A stretch of 33,375 bases of DNA from a virus. Shown one piece after another: positions 14,498-22,786 of this stretch; positions within the stretch are counted from its first letter, which is position 1, and every line of letters begins with the position of its first letter. The notes beneath the pieces are model-generated. The model saw nothing but the letters and a program-made list of their open reading frames with translations. It had not been told where the DNA came from and did not search any database. The position numbers and the translations under genes are program-made. Location: positions 1 through 33,375 of IMG/VR virus record IMGVR_UViG_3300026488_000041; one strand, written 5' to 3'.

Positions 14498-15302
14498 TTT
14501 CAGCTAGCCTAATTCTTTCACTGCTATTTAACAACTCTGCTAATAGAGGGTGCTTATATAAATATAATTTAAAAGCACTGATACGCTTTTTAATGTCTCT
14601 AGCATACTTAAAGTTCATCTTCCAACCACCGTTGTAACTAGCCCATATCTTTAACCAATCACCCTTCCTAACTCTCTTCCAATAATGTAGATTAGTTATA
14701 GCCTTATCTATGTTATAATCTATATCCATAATTAATCTAGTTATTAATCGCAGTTTACTGTACTTACCTATTCTAATACCTTCCTGTCTTAGCTCTTTTA
14801 CTAAATAGTTTATATTAATCCCCATAAGCCCGTAGTCGTGAGTATAATTAACTACATATTCCATAAAACGACTTTCTTTCCATGCTATAGCTACGCAGCT
14901 ATACTCAAACCCGTCTAGTTTACATCTTCTGTAAAGTTTAATAATCAAGTTCCTTTTCTCTGGGTTCTCCATGATGTTTTCTAAGTCCCTGTAGTAACTT
15001 CTTAGATTATTAGGTATAGGTCTATATGCGCTAATATCTTCTACTTCTTCTAAAGCTTTATCTTTTAAACTAGCTAAGTAATCTTTTTCTATATCATGTT
15101 GGGTATTGTTATAATTGTTATAACTAGTTTCATTATTTTTTTCTAAAGTAAAATTTAAGTCTTCAGTTTTCTCGTTTACGAAGTCTATAAAAGTATTGAT
15201 CTCTTTCTGACTTTTGTGTATAATGTAACTATAAGCTAAAGGTATCGCCACGAGCGATACTAGAAACATAAAGATTAGAATTATGTTTATTAATTTTTTC
15301 AT
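14490..15302 (-). CDS. Membrane-anchored lytic transglycosylase (SLT/GH23-like)
   Basis: This is a probable peptidoglycan-cleaving enzyme. The N-terminus (residues 5-28, INIILIFMFLVSLVAIPLAY) is a signal anchor. A linker rich in Asn and Glu follows (about 30-100), then an SLT domain: catalytic Glu in AWKESRF (E143), the GLMG motif HDYGLMGIN (155-163, usually GLMQ), and the SYNGG motif (222-226). This order and spacing are typical of family-23 transglycosylases. The ATG at 15302 follows AAAAAGGAGGAGAAAAA. The gene is 23 bases after its upstream neighbour without a terminator, so they share a transcript. A membrane-anchored enzyme suggests host lysis from within, like a signal-anchor endolysin, distinct from the virion lysozyme at 22787-30091. 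Confidence 0.85.
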   Translation of the reverse strand: MKKLINIILIFMFLVSLVAIPLAYSYIIHKSQKEINTFIDFVNEKTEDLNFTLEKNNETSYNNYNNTQHDIEKDYLASLKDKALEEVEDISAYRPIPNNLRSYYRDLENIMENPEKRNLIIKLYRRCKLDGFEYSCVAIAWKESRFMEYVVNYTHDYGLMGININYLVKELRQEGIRIGKYSKLRLITRLIMDIDYNIDKAITNLHYWKRVRKGDWLKIWASYNGGWKMNFKYARDIKKRISAFKLYLYKHPLLAELLNSSERIRLAENR

Positions 15303-15325
15303 TTTTTCTCCTCCTTTTTAGATTA

Positions 15326-16246
15326 TTAGATGTAGACTTCTGTAAAATTTGTAAATAAAGTAAATAACTCTTTTTTAACTAATTCACAATTGTCTTTAGC
15401 TACCGACTCAGGTAAAGGTCCCGGTATTGCGATGTCAAAATGGTGCAAATAGATGTTATTGTTATATTCGTCTATTAAAGTTAAATTTATGCCTACTAAA
15501 TCAACACCTTTACCTAATTCTAAAAATTTGTTTATAACTAGATCGTTAAATAGTTTTAGTTTATCTCTTCTTGTTAATGTAAAAGTTATAGTTTTAAGGA
15601 TTAGTTTTATTAGACTACGAAATTCTTTTCTAGTAAACATTTCGGTTAAGATAAATGGAAAATTCTTTTTATAGAATTTATCTATATCTGCACCTATAGT
15701 AAACCCACTGTTTAGTCTATTTTCAATAGTATTAACACACCCTCCGTTTATTATAAAAGAGCTACTTTTAAAGCTTTTATATTCATCTATAGGGTTTATA
15801 ACTAATATTTCTAGACTAGTTTCTATTTCGTCTAGTGGCTCTATATCGCCTACTAACGTTAAAACTGAATTTATAAATGATTCTAAATCTATAATTTTAT
15901 AGGATAGATTTTCACCATCATCTGTGTTAATTAAGAATGGGTAGCCTCTCTTTTCATGAAGTCCTTTTTCTATAAGAACACCCGATATAATCAAACCCAA
16001 AAAGATAACCCCATTTATCCTATAGATATTCTGTAACAATTCTCTTTTATGTCTAAACGGTTCTCTTTCGTCTAGTAATGAAACTATTTTTTTTAGTTTA
16101 TGGTATAGGTCTTTGTCGTCTTCTAGAAGTTTTATAATATTACTTCTCCCTTTGCCTACTAAAAACCACTTTTCCAATAACTGTAATACTAGCTCGGAAG
16201 TTTTAAATTTTAAATTTTTTTCTTTATTCATGCTTATTTCTTTCAT
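15326..16246 (-). CDS. Unknown protein (306 residues)
   Basis: The ATG at 16244-16246 is chosen because AAAAGGAGTAAGC precedes it; the frame extends 12 codons further upstream without a ribosome binding site. The protein is mixed alpha/beta. Near the N-terminus there is a helical, charged region, then a hydrophobic stretch (GVIFLGLIISGVLI) of about 15 residues that is short for a membrane helix. The C-terminus has strands such as DLVGINLTLIDEYNNNIYLH. No family recognised. It is upstream of the transglycosylase in the same transcript and downstream of the polymerase hairpin at 16353-16386. Confidence 0.8.
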   Translation of the reverse strand: MKEISMNKEKNLKFKTSELVLQLLEKWFLVGKGRSNIIKLLEDDKDLYHKLKKIVSLLDEREPFRHKRELLQNIYRINGVIFLGLIISGVLIEKGLHEKRGYPFLINTDDGENLSYKIIDLESFINSVLTLVGDIEPLDEIETSLEILVINPIDEYKSFKSSSFIINGGCVNTIENRLNSGFTIGADIDKFYKKNFPFILTEMFTRKEFRSLIKLILKTITFTLTRRDKLKLFNDLVINKFLELGKGVDLVGINLTLIDEYNNNIYLHHFDIAIPGPLPESVAKDNCELVKKELFTLFTNFTEVYI

Positions 16247-16352
16247 GCTTACTCCTTTTATGTTTTTTTGTTTTTTCATCAACTGGCGCTTAATAAAACC
16301 GCTCTACACCATATTTAATATATATGGTTAAAATAAAATAGAGATAAATTTA

Positions 16353-16386
16353 CTTATACGGGATACGTGTATGTATCCCGTATAAG
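16353..16386. terminator. 14-bp hairpin ending the RNA polymerase unit
   Basis: Arms 16353-16366 and 16373-16386 match 14 of 14 with a 6-base loop, directly after the stop of the beta-like gene at 16389. Confidence 0.75.
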
Positions 16387-16388
16387 GA

Positions 16389-19300
16389 TTATTTTCCTTT
16401 ATAAAGTTCTACAGCTTTTTTACCTATCAATTCTAATATCTTAGCGCTAGTTCCCATTAAATCGGTACTAGATACTATCCTAGCACTAACGCCCTTGTAA
16501 CTGAATAACGCATCTATATTTTCACCGCTTTCGTTTACTATAGGGTAATCATATACCGTGGTAATAGTTGTTTTAAGCTGGTTAGCGAATACTCCTTTAT
16601 CACCTGTACCCATATCGGCGTTTATCTTAATATAAAACTTAATATGTACTTTTCCTTCCTCTAACGGCTTACCTCTTACAGAGTATGAACTATCTACCTT
16701 ACTGTCATATGTTTCGCCTGTTTCTTTTATATAGTTAAAATTTTTAGTTTCGTTAACTAATTTTCTAAGAGTTGGTGATAAATCTTTTTTATCGCAATTG
16801 TAAAAAACTTGTATCTTGATAATTACGCCTTCATATTTAGCTTTAGGAGAACTGCTTAAGTATGTTGTTAGTAGTTCTAAAGTTTTTTCATCTATCTCGT
16901 CTCCGAAATCTTCTATACCAGTTGTTAGGATAAATAAAGGTGTAGTTCCTTTTACCTCTTGTCCTGGTTTAACTACTTTGTAGACGTTATCGGATGCGTT
17001 TATAATAACATCTCTTACTTTTACATAATCCATAGTTGTTTCATCGGCTAGTTTTTTACTTATCATACCTGCGTCTTCCCAAGTTTCTTGTATTTCGTTA
17101 AATGCTACATTAGCTACAGTTCCTGCCCTGTATATAACTTTTTTAGGGTCGAATAGGTCTGGTTCGAAATATCCTTTATCGTAATATAAACAATCACCTT
17201 CAGATACCTTGTCACCTTTTTTAACATTAGGTACTAGGACGTGTAGATAAGTTGTGTTAGCTTCTTCTTTACTAGTCCAGTTATAAAATTTATAAGACTT
17301 TTTACCTAGTGTCTTATCTCTATATTCTACTACTATCTCATTAGGTCTAACATCTTTAACAGTGCCTTCGCCCTCAGCTATACCTACAAATCCTTTACTC
17401 GTTCTAAAAGGTATGATGGATTCATATCCAGTTCTTATAGGATAAACTTTTGGTTTTTTAATAGGAACTATATGCGAGTTCATAATGTTGTTATATGTTA
17501 CCCTTTTAGGGTCGTCGTAAGCGATAAAAGGAGCTATAAGTGCACTAGTTGAAACTATATTAGACCACTTCATGTCCTTAAATTTTATATCCCTATCTTT
17601 AACTCCTCTTAGGTTTTTAATAAGTGGACTGTTAGTTAAGTAAGCCGAAATACCAACGTCTCCGTTATCTTTAGCGGCTTCCGATATAACACCTAGCATA
17701 GATTTGTGGAACATTCTAGTAACTTTACTCATACTCTCTTTAGCTCTACCACCTTTACCTAAGAATGTAACGTCTTCATTTTGCTTCATTTCCACTATAG
17801 GATTTAAGTCATCCACTAAAATACTCGTATTATCTGTATTTATCTCTCTCCATAACTGGTATCTATCTATGGTTAGTCTACTTCTACCAAAAAACTCTTC
17901 ACTTTTTTTCTTACGAATATTATCCACTATAATCTGGTATAAGAATTGTGGTATCCTTTCAAAGTTTCTAAGTCTATACCCATGTTCAAAATCTGTAGGA
18001 TGTATATAATAATCTGTTACAAGCATTTCGGAAGCTTTTATTAACAAGCCTACAAAAGTGGTAGGTAAACCATCTCTTTTTAATACGTCTTCTGTAACAG
18101 GGTCTACGAATAGATTTTCTAACACTTGTATATCTGTGACTACTGCTAAATTCAAACCTACTTCGTTAAATAGAGCGTTAAAACTATTCCTATTATAGAG
18201 AACAGATATATCTAAATTTTTAATGTGTTTCTCATAATCTCTAAACCCTTCTACTATCATCCGTTGTAAAGCATTCTCTGGATATATAACCAAAGTATTA
18301 AACTTAAATTTGACTACAACTGCGTTAGGTTCTTTTATATTTTTTTTACCTTCTAGTATTTCATATTTTACATCTAAATTTTTCAACATGTTTTCTAATC
18401 CCATATAGTAAGCTAATAAATATGCTACTGGTACTAATTTATTAAGTATAGTTACTAGACTATACTCATTTTTTATTTTGGTTTTATCTACTCCGCTTAA
18501 TTCTAATATGTCACCAACGTCTATATATCTTCCATTTTTATAAACATATACTATGTTGTTCATATCCATTAATACGGGTTCTTTATCTTTATAACTTCCT
18601 AATAATACATATTTTCTATGTTCGTTCCCTTTATCGTCTCTAGTAACTTGTTCTATTTTGTTTAAATCAATATTTTTTAGTTTAAGATATTCTAATAATT
18701 CTTCTCTAAAGAGAAAATTGAAACTGAAATAGTAACCTGTTTTTGTTTTATAGGACTTAACGTATCTTGCTATGTTGGTATAGTCTACCGGTAAAACGAT
18801 ATCAAAAAGTTTTAAAGAGCCGGCTACTAAGTTTTTAATAAATCCTGTGTTAACTAGTTTATTCAGTTCTCTATATATACTATAACCTCTATCATTTTTA
18901 GTATATGGAGCTTTTTTAACAAAAGCTTTCCCGTAAGCGCTACTTAAAGCTACTGTTTTAGGGTCTATCTTCTTAATAGGATAGTCTGTTATCTGCATTC
19001 TCATACGGTATGTGTGAGTAGACATCCTAAATAATCCATTACTATAAATGTCAGGTGTTTTAAATCTTATATTAAACGTTCTTCTACCCAAATCGCTTAC
19101 TTCTACATCCCACTCAGTACTCTCTTCTAATATAGTCTTTTTGCTTTCGGTAGTAATTTTCTTAGGTATAAGCCCTGCTCTTGCTAAAGAGACTATAGTT
19201 CTTATAAAGTCTTTTTTCATTACTTTTTGGATATATTTTTCGTGCATAGTATCTACTGTTTTGGTAGGTTCATCGTTATTTATAAGGACTTTCGTTTTAG

Positions 19301-20837
19301 GTAATTTAACATCGTCTTTTTCTATATTTACTTCATCATCTTCTATAACTAATAAGTCTTTTATTTTTTTACCATCTCCGAAAGGGCTAGGTTTTTCTAA
19401 AAAGTTATTAAACATCTCTTTTAACTTTTTATATCTTTTTTTATCTATAACATCGTTTTCTAACAACTCCTCTAAAATATTATTAACTTCTTCTACAAGA
19501 GTGGGTTTATAGTTCATTACTTCCTTGTAATTTCCTACTTTATTATACCTGCTATAAGTTATTTTAATATCTTCAGATAGTTCTGTTAAATCGTTGTCTG
19601 AAATCATCTTTTCGGTCTGGCTCATAATTTTATCGACATCTGATAAGTCATCTTCTGAAAGTATTATGGTTTTTTCGGGTTTAGTAGGTAAAGCGTTTTT
19701 AACAGGGTTTATGCTTGTTTTATCACCCTTTAGATTTTTTACCGTATTGGGATTATTTTCTTTAATTTTTTTTATAAGTTTTTGTTCTAAGTTCCTTTCG
19801 ACGGACTCTATTTTCTTTTCCAAATCGTTTAGTCCTATCTTCTTACCTAAGACATCTAGATGTTTGTTTTTATCTATCTCATCAGCGGTAAAAGATGGGA
19901 ACTTAAGTATTTTGTGGTATAAAAGAAATGTATAAATCATAAGTTTATTATCAGGTATTTTAACTCTGTTAAATAGGAAATCGTAACTTGATGAATAGCT
20001 TAACAATACTCCTAATGATAAAAACATTATTTTATCTTTATTTCTTAAACTTAATATTATTCTATTTAGTAGGTCGCCGGGATCCTTTTCTCTTAGTATA
20101 CTTTTAATAACCGACTCTTCTTTAGCTAAGCTATAATCTAGTATCCTAAGTAGTTCCCGCATGGTTAGTAGCTCGTAGTTGAAAAAATAGTGCTTTAAAT
20201 CGTTAACGGTTGGTATTAAACCATCGTAAATAGATGATAAAAGCTTATCTTTAGGTGGTAGAATATCTGGCGTTTCTACTAGTAGGAAATAATAAAGATT
20301 ATTTTTACTATTGTACATGTTATCTACTTCTAATATCTTTTCAAACACTGTTTTAAAGCTATTGTAAAATTTATAAAATGTATCGACAGGTCTATCTTTA
20401 TATTTGTAATTTCTGTTAATGAGGTTAAAAACAAGTTGTAATTTATCTAATTTAAGTTTCTCAGGAGTATTTCTTAAAAGTCTCTCTAACTCGTGACTTG
20501 TTATTATAGGAAAATCTGTAAACTGTTTTTTTAATTCTCTTATTACTTTAAGCTCAGGTATGCGTAATTCTTTATACTCCTTAAACGTAGGATTGATATA
20601 CTTTAACTGGTTATAAAGTTCTGTATTTGTAATAAAACGTAATAATGGGTCTTTTTTGGTAGGGTAGTTAGACTTGTTTAAAGGTTCGTCATTTTCCAGA
20701 GGCCTATAGTGTGCTAACGTGGTATAATAAGGAAAAATTACCGTGCCTGCGTCTATGATTTTAGGAATTAAGAAGTCAACAAGTTTTCTTATTCCGTATT
20801 TGAAATAGAATTTATTAAAGTCCATTAGGTTAAGCAT
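16389..20837 (-). CDS. RNA polymerase beta-like subunit, undivided, with a long N-terminal extension (1,482 residues)
   Basis: This is a catalytic subunit of a phage-encoded multi-subunit RNA polymerase. From about residue 531 the sequence follows bacterial beta: ALIAPFIAYDDPKRV (D1108-D1109, like the PFLEHDDANRAL element); LVPNVKKGDKVSEGDCLY, like the VKKGDKV segment; QETWEDAGMIS with E1254-D1255, replacing GYNYEDAI; and GTGDKGVFANQL (about 1410-1421), a shortened GDK...HGNKGV region, followed by a beta-like C-terminal stretch. Residues 1-530 have no counterpart that I recognise: they are helical, with a coiled coil near 330-360 and a charged, probably disordered stretch to about 500. In the phiKZ-like phages I recall, beta is split into two proteins; here it is one. 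The gene lies 21 bases after beta'-N, in one transcript. The neighbouring virion lysozyme gene suggests a virion polymerase. Confidence 0.9.
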   Translation of the reverse strand: MLNLMDFNKFYFKYGIRKLVDFLIPKIIDAGTVIFPYYTTLAHYRPLENDEPLNKSNYPTKKDPLLRFITNTELYNQLKYINPTFKEYKELRIPELKVIRELKKQFTDFPIITSHELERLLRNTPEKLKLDKLQLVFNLINRNYKYKDRPVDTFYKFYNSFKTVFEKILEVDNMYNSKNNLYYFLLVETPDILPPKDKLLSSIYDGLIPTVNDLKHYFFNYELLTMRELLRILDYSLAKEESVIKSILREKDPGDLLNRIILSLRNKDKIMFLSLGVLLSYSSSYDFLFNRVKIPDNKLMIYTFLLYHKILKFPSFTADEIDKNKHLDVLGKKIGLNDLEKKIESVERNLEQKLIKKIKENNPNTVKNLKGDKTSINPVKNALPTKPEKTIILSEDDLSDVDKIMSQTEKMISDNDLTELSEDIKITYSRYNKVGNYKEVMNYKPTLVEEVNNILEELLENDVIDKKRYKKLKEMFNNFLEKPSPFGDGKKIKDLLVIEDDEVNIEKDDVKLPKTKVLINNDEPTKTVDTMHEKYIQKVMKKDFIRTIVSLARAGLIPKKITTESKKTILEESTEWDVEVSDLGRRTFNIRFKTPDIYSNGLFRMSTHTYRMRMQITDYPIKKIDPKTVALSSAYGKAFVKKAPYTKNDRGYSIYRELNKLVNTGFIKNLVAGSLKLFDIVLPVDYTNIARYVKSYKTKTGYYFSFNFLFREELLEYLKLKNIDLNKIEQVTRDDKGNEHRKYVLLGSYKDKEPVLMDMNNIVYVYKNGRYIDVGDILELSGVDKTKIKNEYSLVTILNKLVPVAYLLAYYMGLENMLKNLDVKYEILEGKKNIKEPNAVVVKFKFNTLVIYPENALQRMIVEGFRDYEKHIKNLDISVLYNRNSFNALFNEVGLNLAVVTDIQVLENLFVDPVTEDVLKRDGLPTTFVGLLIKASEMLVTDYYIHPTDFEHGYRLRNFERIPQFLYQIIVDNIRKKKSEEFFGRSRLTIDRYQLWREINTDNTSILVDDLNPIVEMKQNEDVTFLGKGGRAKESMSKVTRMFHKSMLGVISEAAKDNGDVGISAYLTNSPLIKNLRGVKDRDIKFKDMKWSNIVSTSALIAPFIAYDDPKRVTYNNIMNSHIVPIKKPKVYPIRTGYESIIPFRTSKGFVGIAEGEGTVKDVRPNEIVVEYRDKTLGKKSYKFYNWTSKEEANTTYLHVLVPNVKKGDKVSEGDCLYYDKGYFEPDLFDPKKVIYRAGTVANVAFNEIQETWEDAGMISKKLADETTMDYVKVRDVIINASDNVYKVVKPGQEVKGTTPLFILTTGIEDFGDEIDEKTLELLTTYLSSSPKAKYEGVIIKIQVFYNCDKKDLSPTLRKLVNETKNFNYIKETGETYDSKVDSSYSVRGKPLEEGKVHIKFYIKINADMGTGDKGVFANQLKTTITTVYDYPIVNESGENIDALFSYKGVSARIVSSTDLMGTSAKILELIGKKAVELYKGK

Positions 20838-20858
20838 TGATACTCCTTTTAATATTTT

Positions 20859-22688
20859 TTATTCTGTAAATTCTTTAAGAAAATACTCGTTAGTCTCATT
20901 AGCTGCGCTAAAGGCTAAATCGCCTTCAGGTTTAATAAAAAATGTCACACTGTTAAGTAATTTCTTAGTTTCGTTAACTGATTCTTTTTTCCATACAGCG
21001 TTAGCACTTACTTTATCTCCATCGAAGTCACCCCCCAGTGGTTTAATATAAATAACTGGAACCGATAATGAGTTATACCATTTTTTTCCTATTATAGGAT
21101 ATTCGTTGGTTAGTTTGTACTTATTACTATATGGAAGTTTTACTTTTGCTCTTCTTGATTCTACGGTTGATTTAAGATATGGTATAGCCGGATCTGTAGA
21201 ACCAAAACCTGTAACAGGATATCTTGTAATGTAAATAGGGTAGTTATGCGCTACGTCGAATAGTGCTAAAAATAACACTTCACCATGTGTTAGAGGTCTT
21301 AAATACTTTTTATCTTCCTTAGGGACAATACTTGGGTCGTCTACTACCTCTATAGTATCGCCTTTATCAACAACCATAAAAAGATAATATTCCCTGTGTT
21401 TATTGTCTAAAACTACTAATGGGCTATTTTTAAAATCGTCGTACTGTGTTTTGTTAATAAGATCTTCTAGACCTCTATCTGTAACTAACATGTTTCTAAA
21501 TTTTTCACTTATTTCTATGTTTTCTAATTTTAGAGTTTTGGGATTAATAGCTGAAATAATAATCGACTCAGGTGTTATTTTATTGTCTAAAAATTTAGTT
21601 CTTAGCTGGTAAATAGTTATAGGCAACACTGCTTTACTAAACTGAAATACACCGATTTTAGTACTTAACATTGTAGGATTTAATGGATCGTCTAAATCAG
21701 TTATAGTTGTGGGATCTGCCGTAATAACATTTCTTGTTCCGTATAATAAATTTCTTTTAGCATATTTACCTAAAAGAAATTTAGATTTACCCTCTAGCAT
21801 GTTTTTTATATATTCATAAATCTCCTGTACAATCCTTTGTAATCTTACTCTAACCGTGTTTATGAATTCATTACTGAAGCCGTCTTTCTTAAACGCTTGT
21901 GCACCTTTAGCTGCATTTAGTAACGCTATGTAATAGTTATTTATCTCATTCATCATTTCTTTACCAGTTTCAGTTATAATAATATCTCTTAATCCAGCAG
22001 GCATGACTAAAAACTTATCTACTTTTAAATCTTTAAGTTTGTATTTTTTAAGGAAATCTATTTTAAATTTCCTTTTAAGGCTTTCTGTTAATTTAAAATC
22101 TAGTTTATCCCAGTATTTATAAAAAACCTCATATCCTGTCTCACCTTCAACTTTGGTAACTTCTACAAAATCTTTAGTTTTCTCGTCAAAAATTACATAA
22201 GCTTTACCTTCTAATACTCTTTTATATAACGTATTTAAGTTTATTAGTTCTTTATATGCTCTAGGATGTAAAATATCTAAATTAAGATTTATATAACCGA
22301 ATCTTTCCATCCTTTCTCTAGTACCGGGGTCTCCGAATATTTCTATCGAAAATAAGCCTTCTGGGTCGAACTCATTACTATTTTGTTTATAAATTTCCCT
22401 ACTTTTAACTTCTTTTATAATTCCTTTTTCTATAAGTTCGTTTATTTCCGGGTCAACCTTTAGTATATTTAAATTAACCGGTACAAATTCATTAGGATCC
22501 CAAAAACTTTTATATGGTTTGGGTACAGTGGCTTCCCGTTGATCTATTGGTTCTACTTTTATGTTTTCGTCTATTTGGCTGTTATTTAACTCTGATGCAT
22601 CTTCTAAGCTTACGTAAGTATTTTTTACTTTCTTTAACTTTTCTTTTTCTTCTACTATTTTTCTAAGCAATTCTAAAGACTCAAACAT
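20859..22688 (-). CDS. RNA polymerase beta'-like subunit, N-terminal half (609 residues)
   Basis: This carries the metal-binding centre of the polymerase. The motif GGDFDGDKVSA (D554, D556, D558) is the universal DFDGD loop that holds the catalytic magnesium ions. Upstream, AKRNLLYGTRNVITADP matches the GKRVDYSGRSVI stretch, and near residues 107-135 EGLFSIEIFGDPGTRERM, then FGYINL, matches the beta' start GLFCARIFGP...RMGHIEL. The zinc-ribbon that normally lies between those two elements is absent. The protein ends about 50 residues after DFDGD, so the bridge helix and trigger loop must come from a separate beta'-C gene outside this window. The start follows AAAGGATAAAAA. It is divergent from the giant virion gene at 22787. 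Confidence 0.93.
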   Translation of the reverse strand: MFESLELLRKIVEEKEKLKKVKNTYVSLEDASELNNSQIDENIKVEPIDQREATVPKPYKSFWDPNEFVPVNLNILKVDPEINELIEKGIIKEVKSREIYKQNSNEFDPEGLFSIEIFGDPGTRERMERFGYINLNLDILHPRAYKELINLNTLYKRVLEGKAYVIFDEKTKDFVEVTKVEGETGYEVFYKYWDKLDFKLTESLKRKFKIDFLKKYKLKDLKVDKFLVMPAGLRDIIITETGKEMMNEINNYYIALLNAAKGAQAFKKDGFSNEFINTVRVRLQRIVQEIYEYIKNMLEGKSKFLLGKYAKRNLLYGTRNVITADPTTITDLDDPLNPTMLSTKIGVFQFSKAVLPITIYQLRTKFLDNKITPESIIISAINPKTLKLENIEISEKFRNMLVTDRGLEDLINKTQYDDFKNSPLVVLDNKHREYYLFMVVDKGDTIEVVDDPSIVPKEDKKYLRPLTHGEVLFLALFDVAHNYPIYITRYPVTGFGSTDPAIPYLKSTVESRRAKVKLPYSNKYKLTNEYPIIGKKWYNSLSVPVIYIKPLGGDFDGDKVSANAVWKKESVNETKKLLNSVTFFIKPEGDLAFSAANETNEYFLKEFTE

Positions 22689-22786
22689 TTTTTATCCTTT
22701 AATTATTTTATTTACTTTTGAAAAAATCATAGGATATGGGTTGAACGAACCTGATTTAAAGGTAAACAAAGGTTAAGGAGGTTAAA
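22689..22786. promoter_or_regulatory. Divergent control region between polymerase and giant virion gene
   Basis: These 98 bases must hold promoters for both directions. They are AT-rich with a G-bearing stretch GGGTTGAACGAACC around 22739-22752. GGGTTGA also occurs, on the minus strand, in the leader of the gene at 9775. I cannot define a promoter from two cases. GGTTAAGGAGG precedes the plus-strand ATG. Confidence 0.4.

Noticed and set aside
19048-19935. Plus-strand open frames opposite the polymerase beta gene
   Set aside because: Ser/Phe/Leu-rich antisense shadows without ribosome binding sites, opposite a gene supported by family motifs.
22739-22752. GGGTTGA element as a phage promoter
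   Set aside because: Seen in only two leaders, at different distances; too little to define a promoter.
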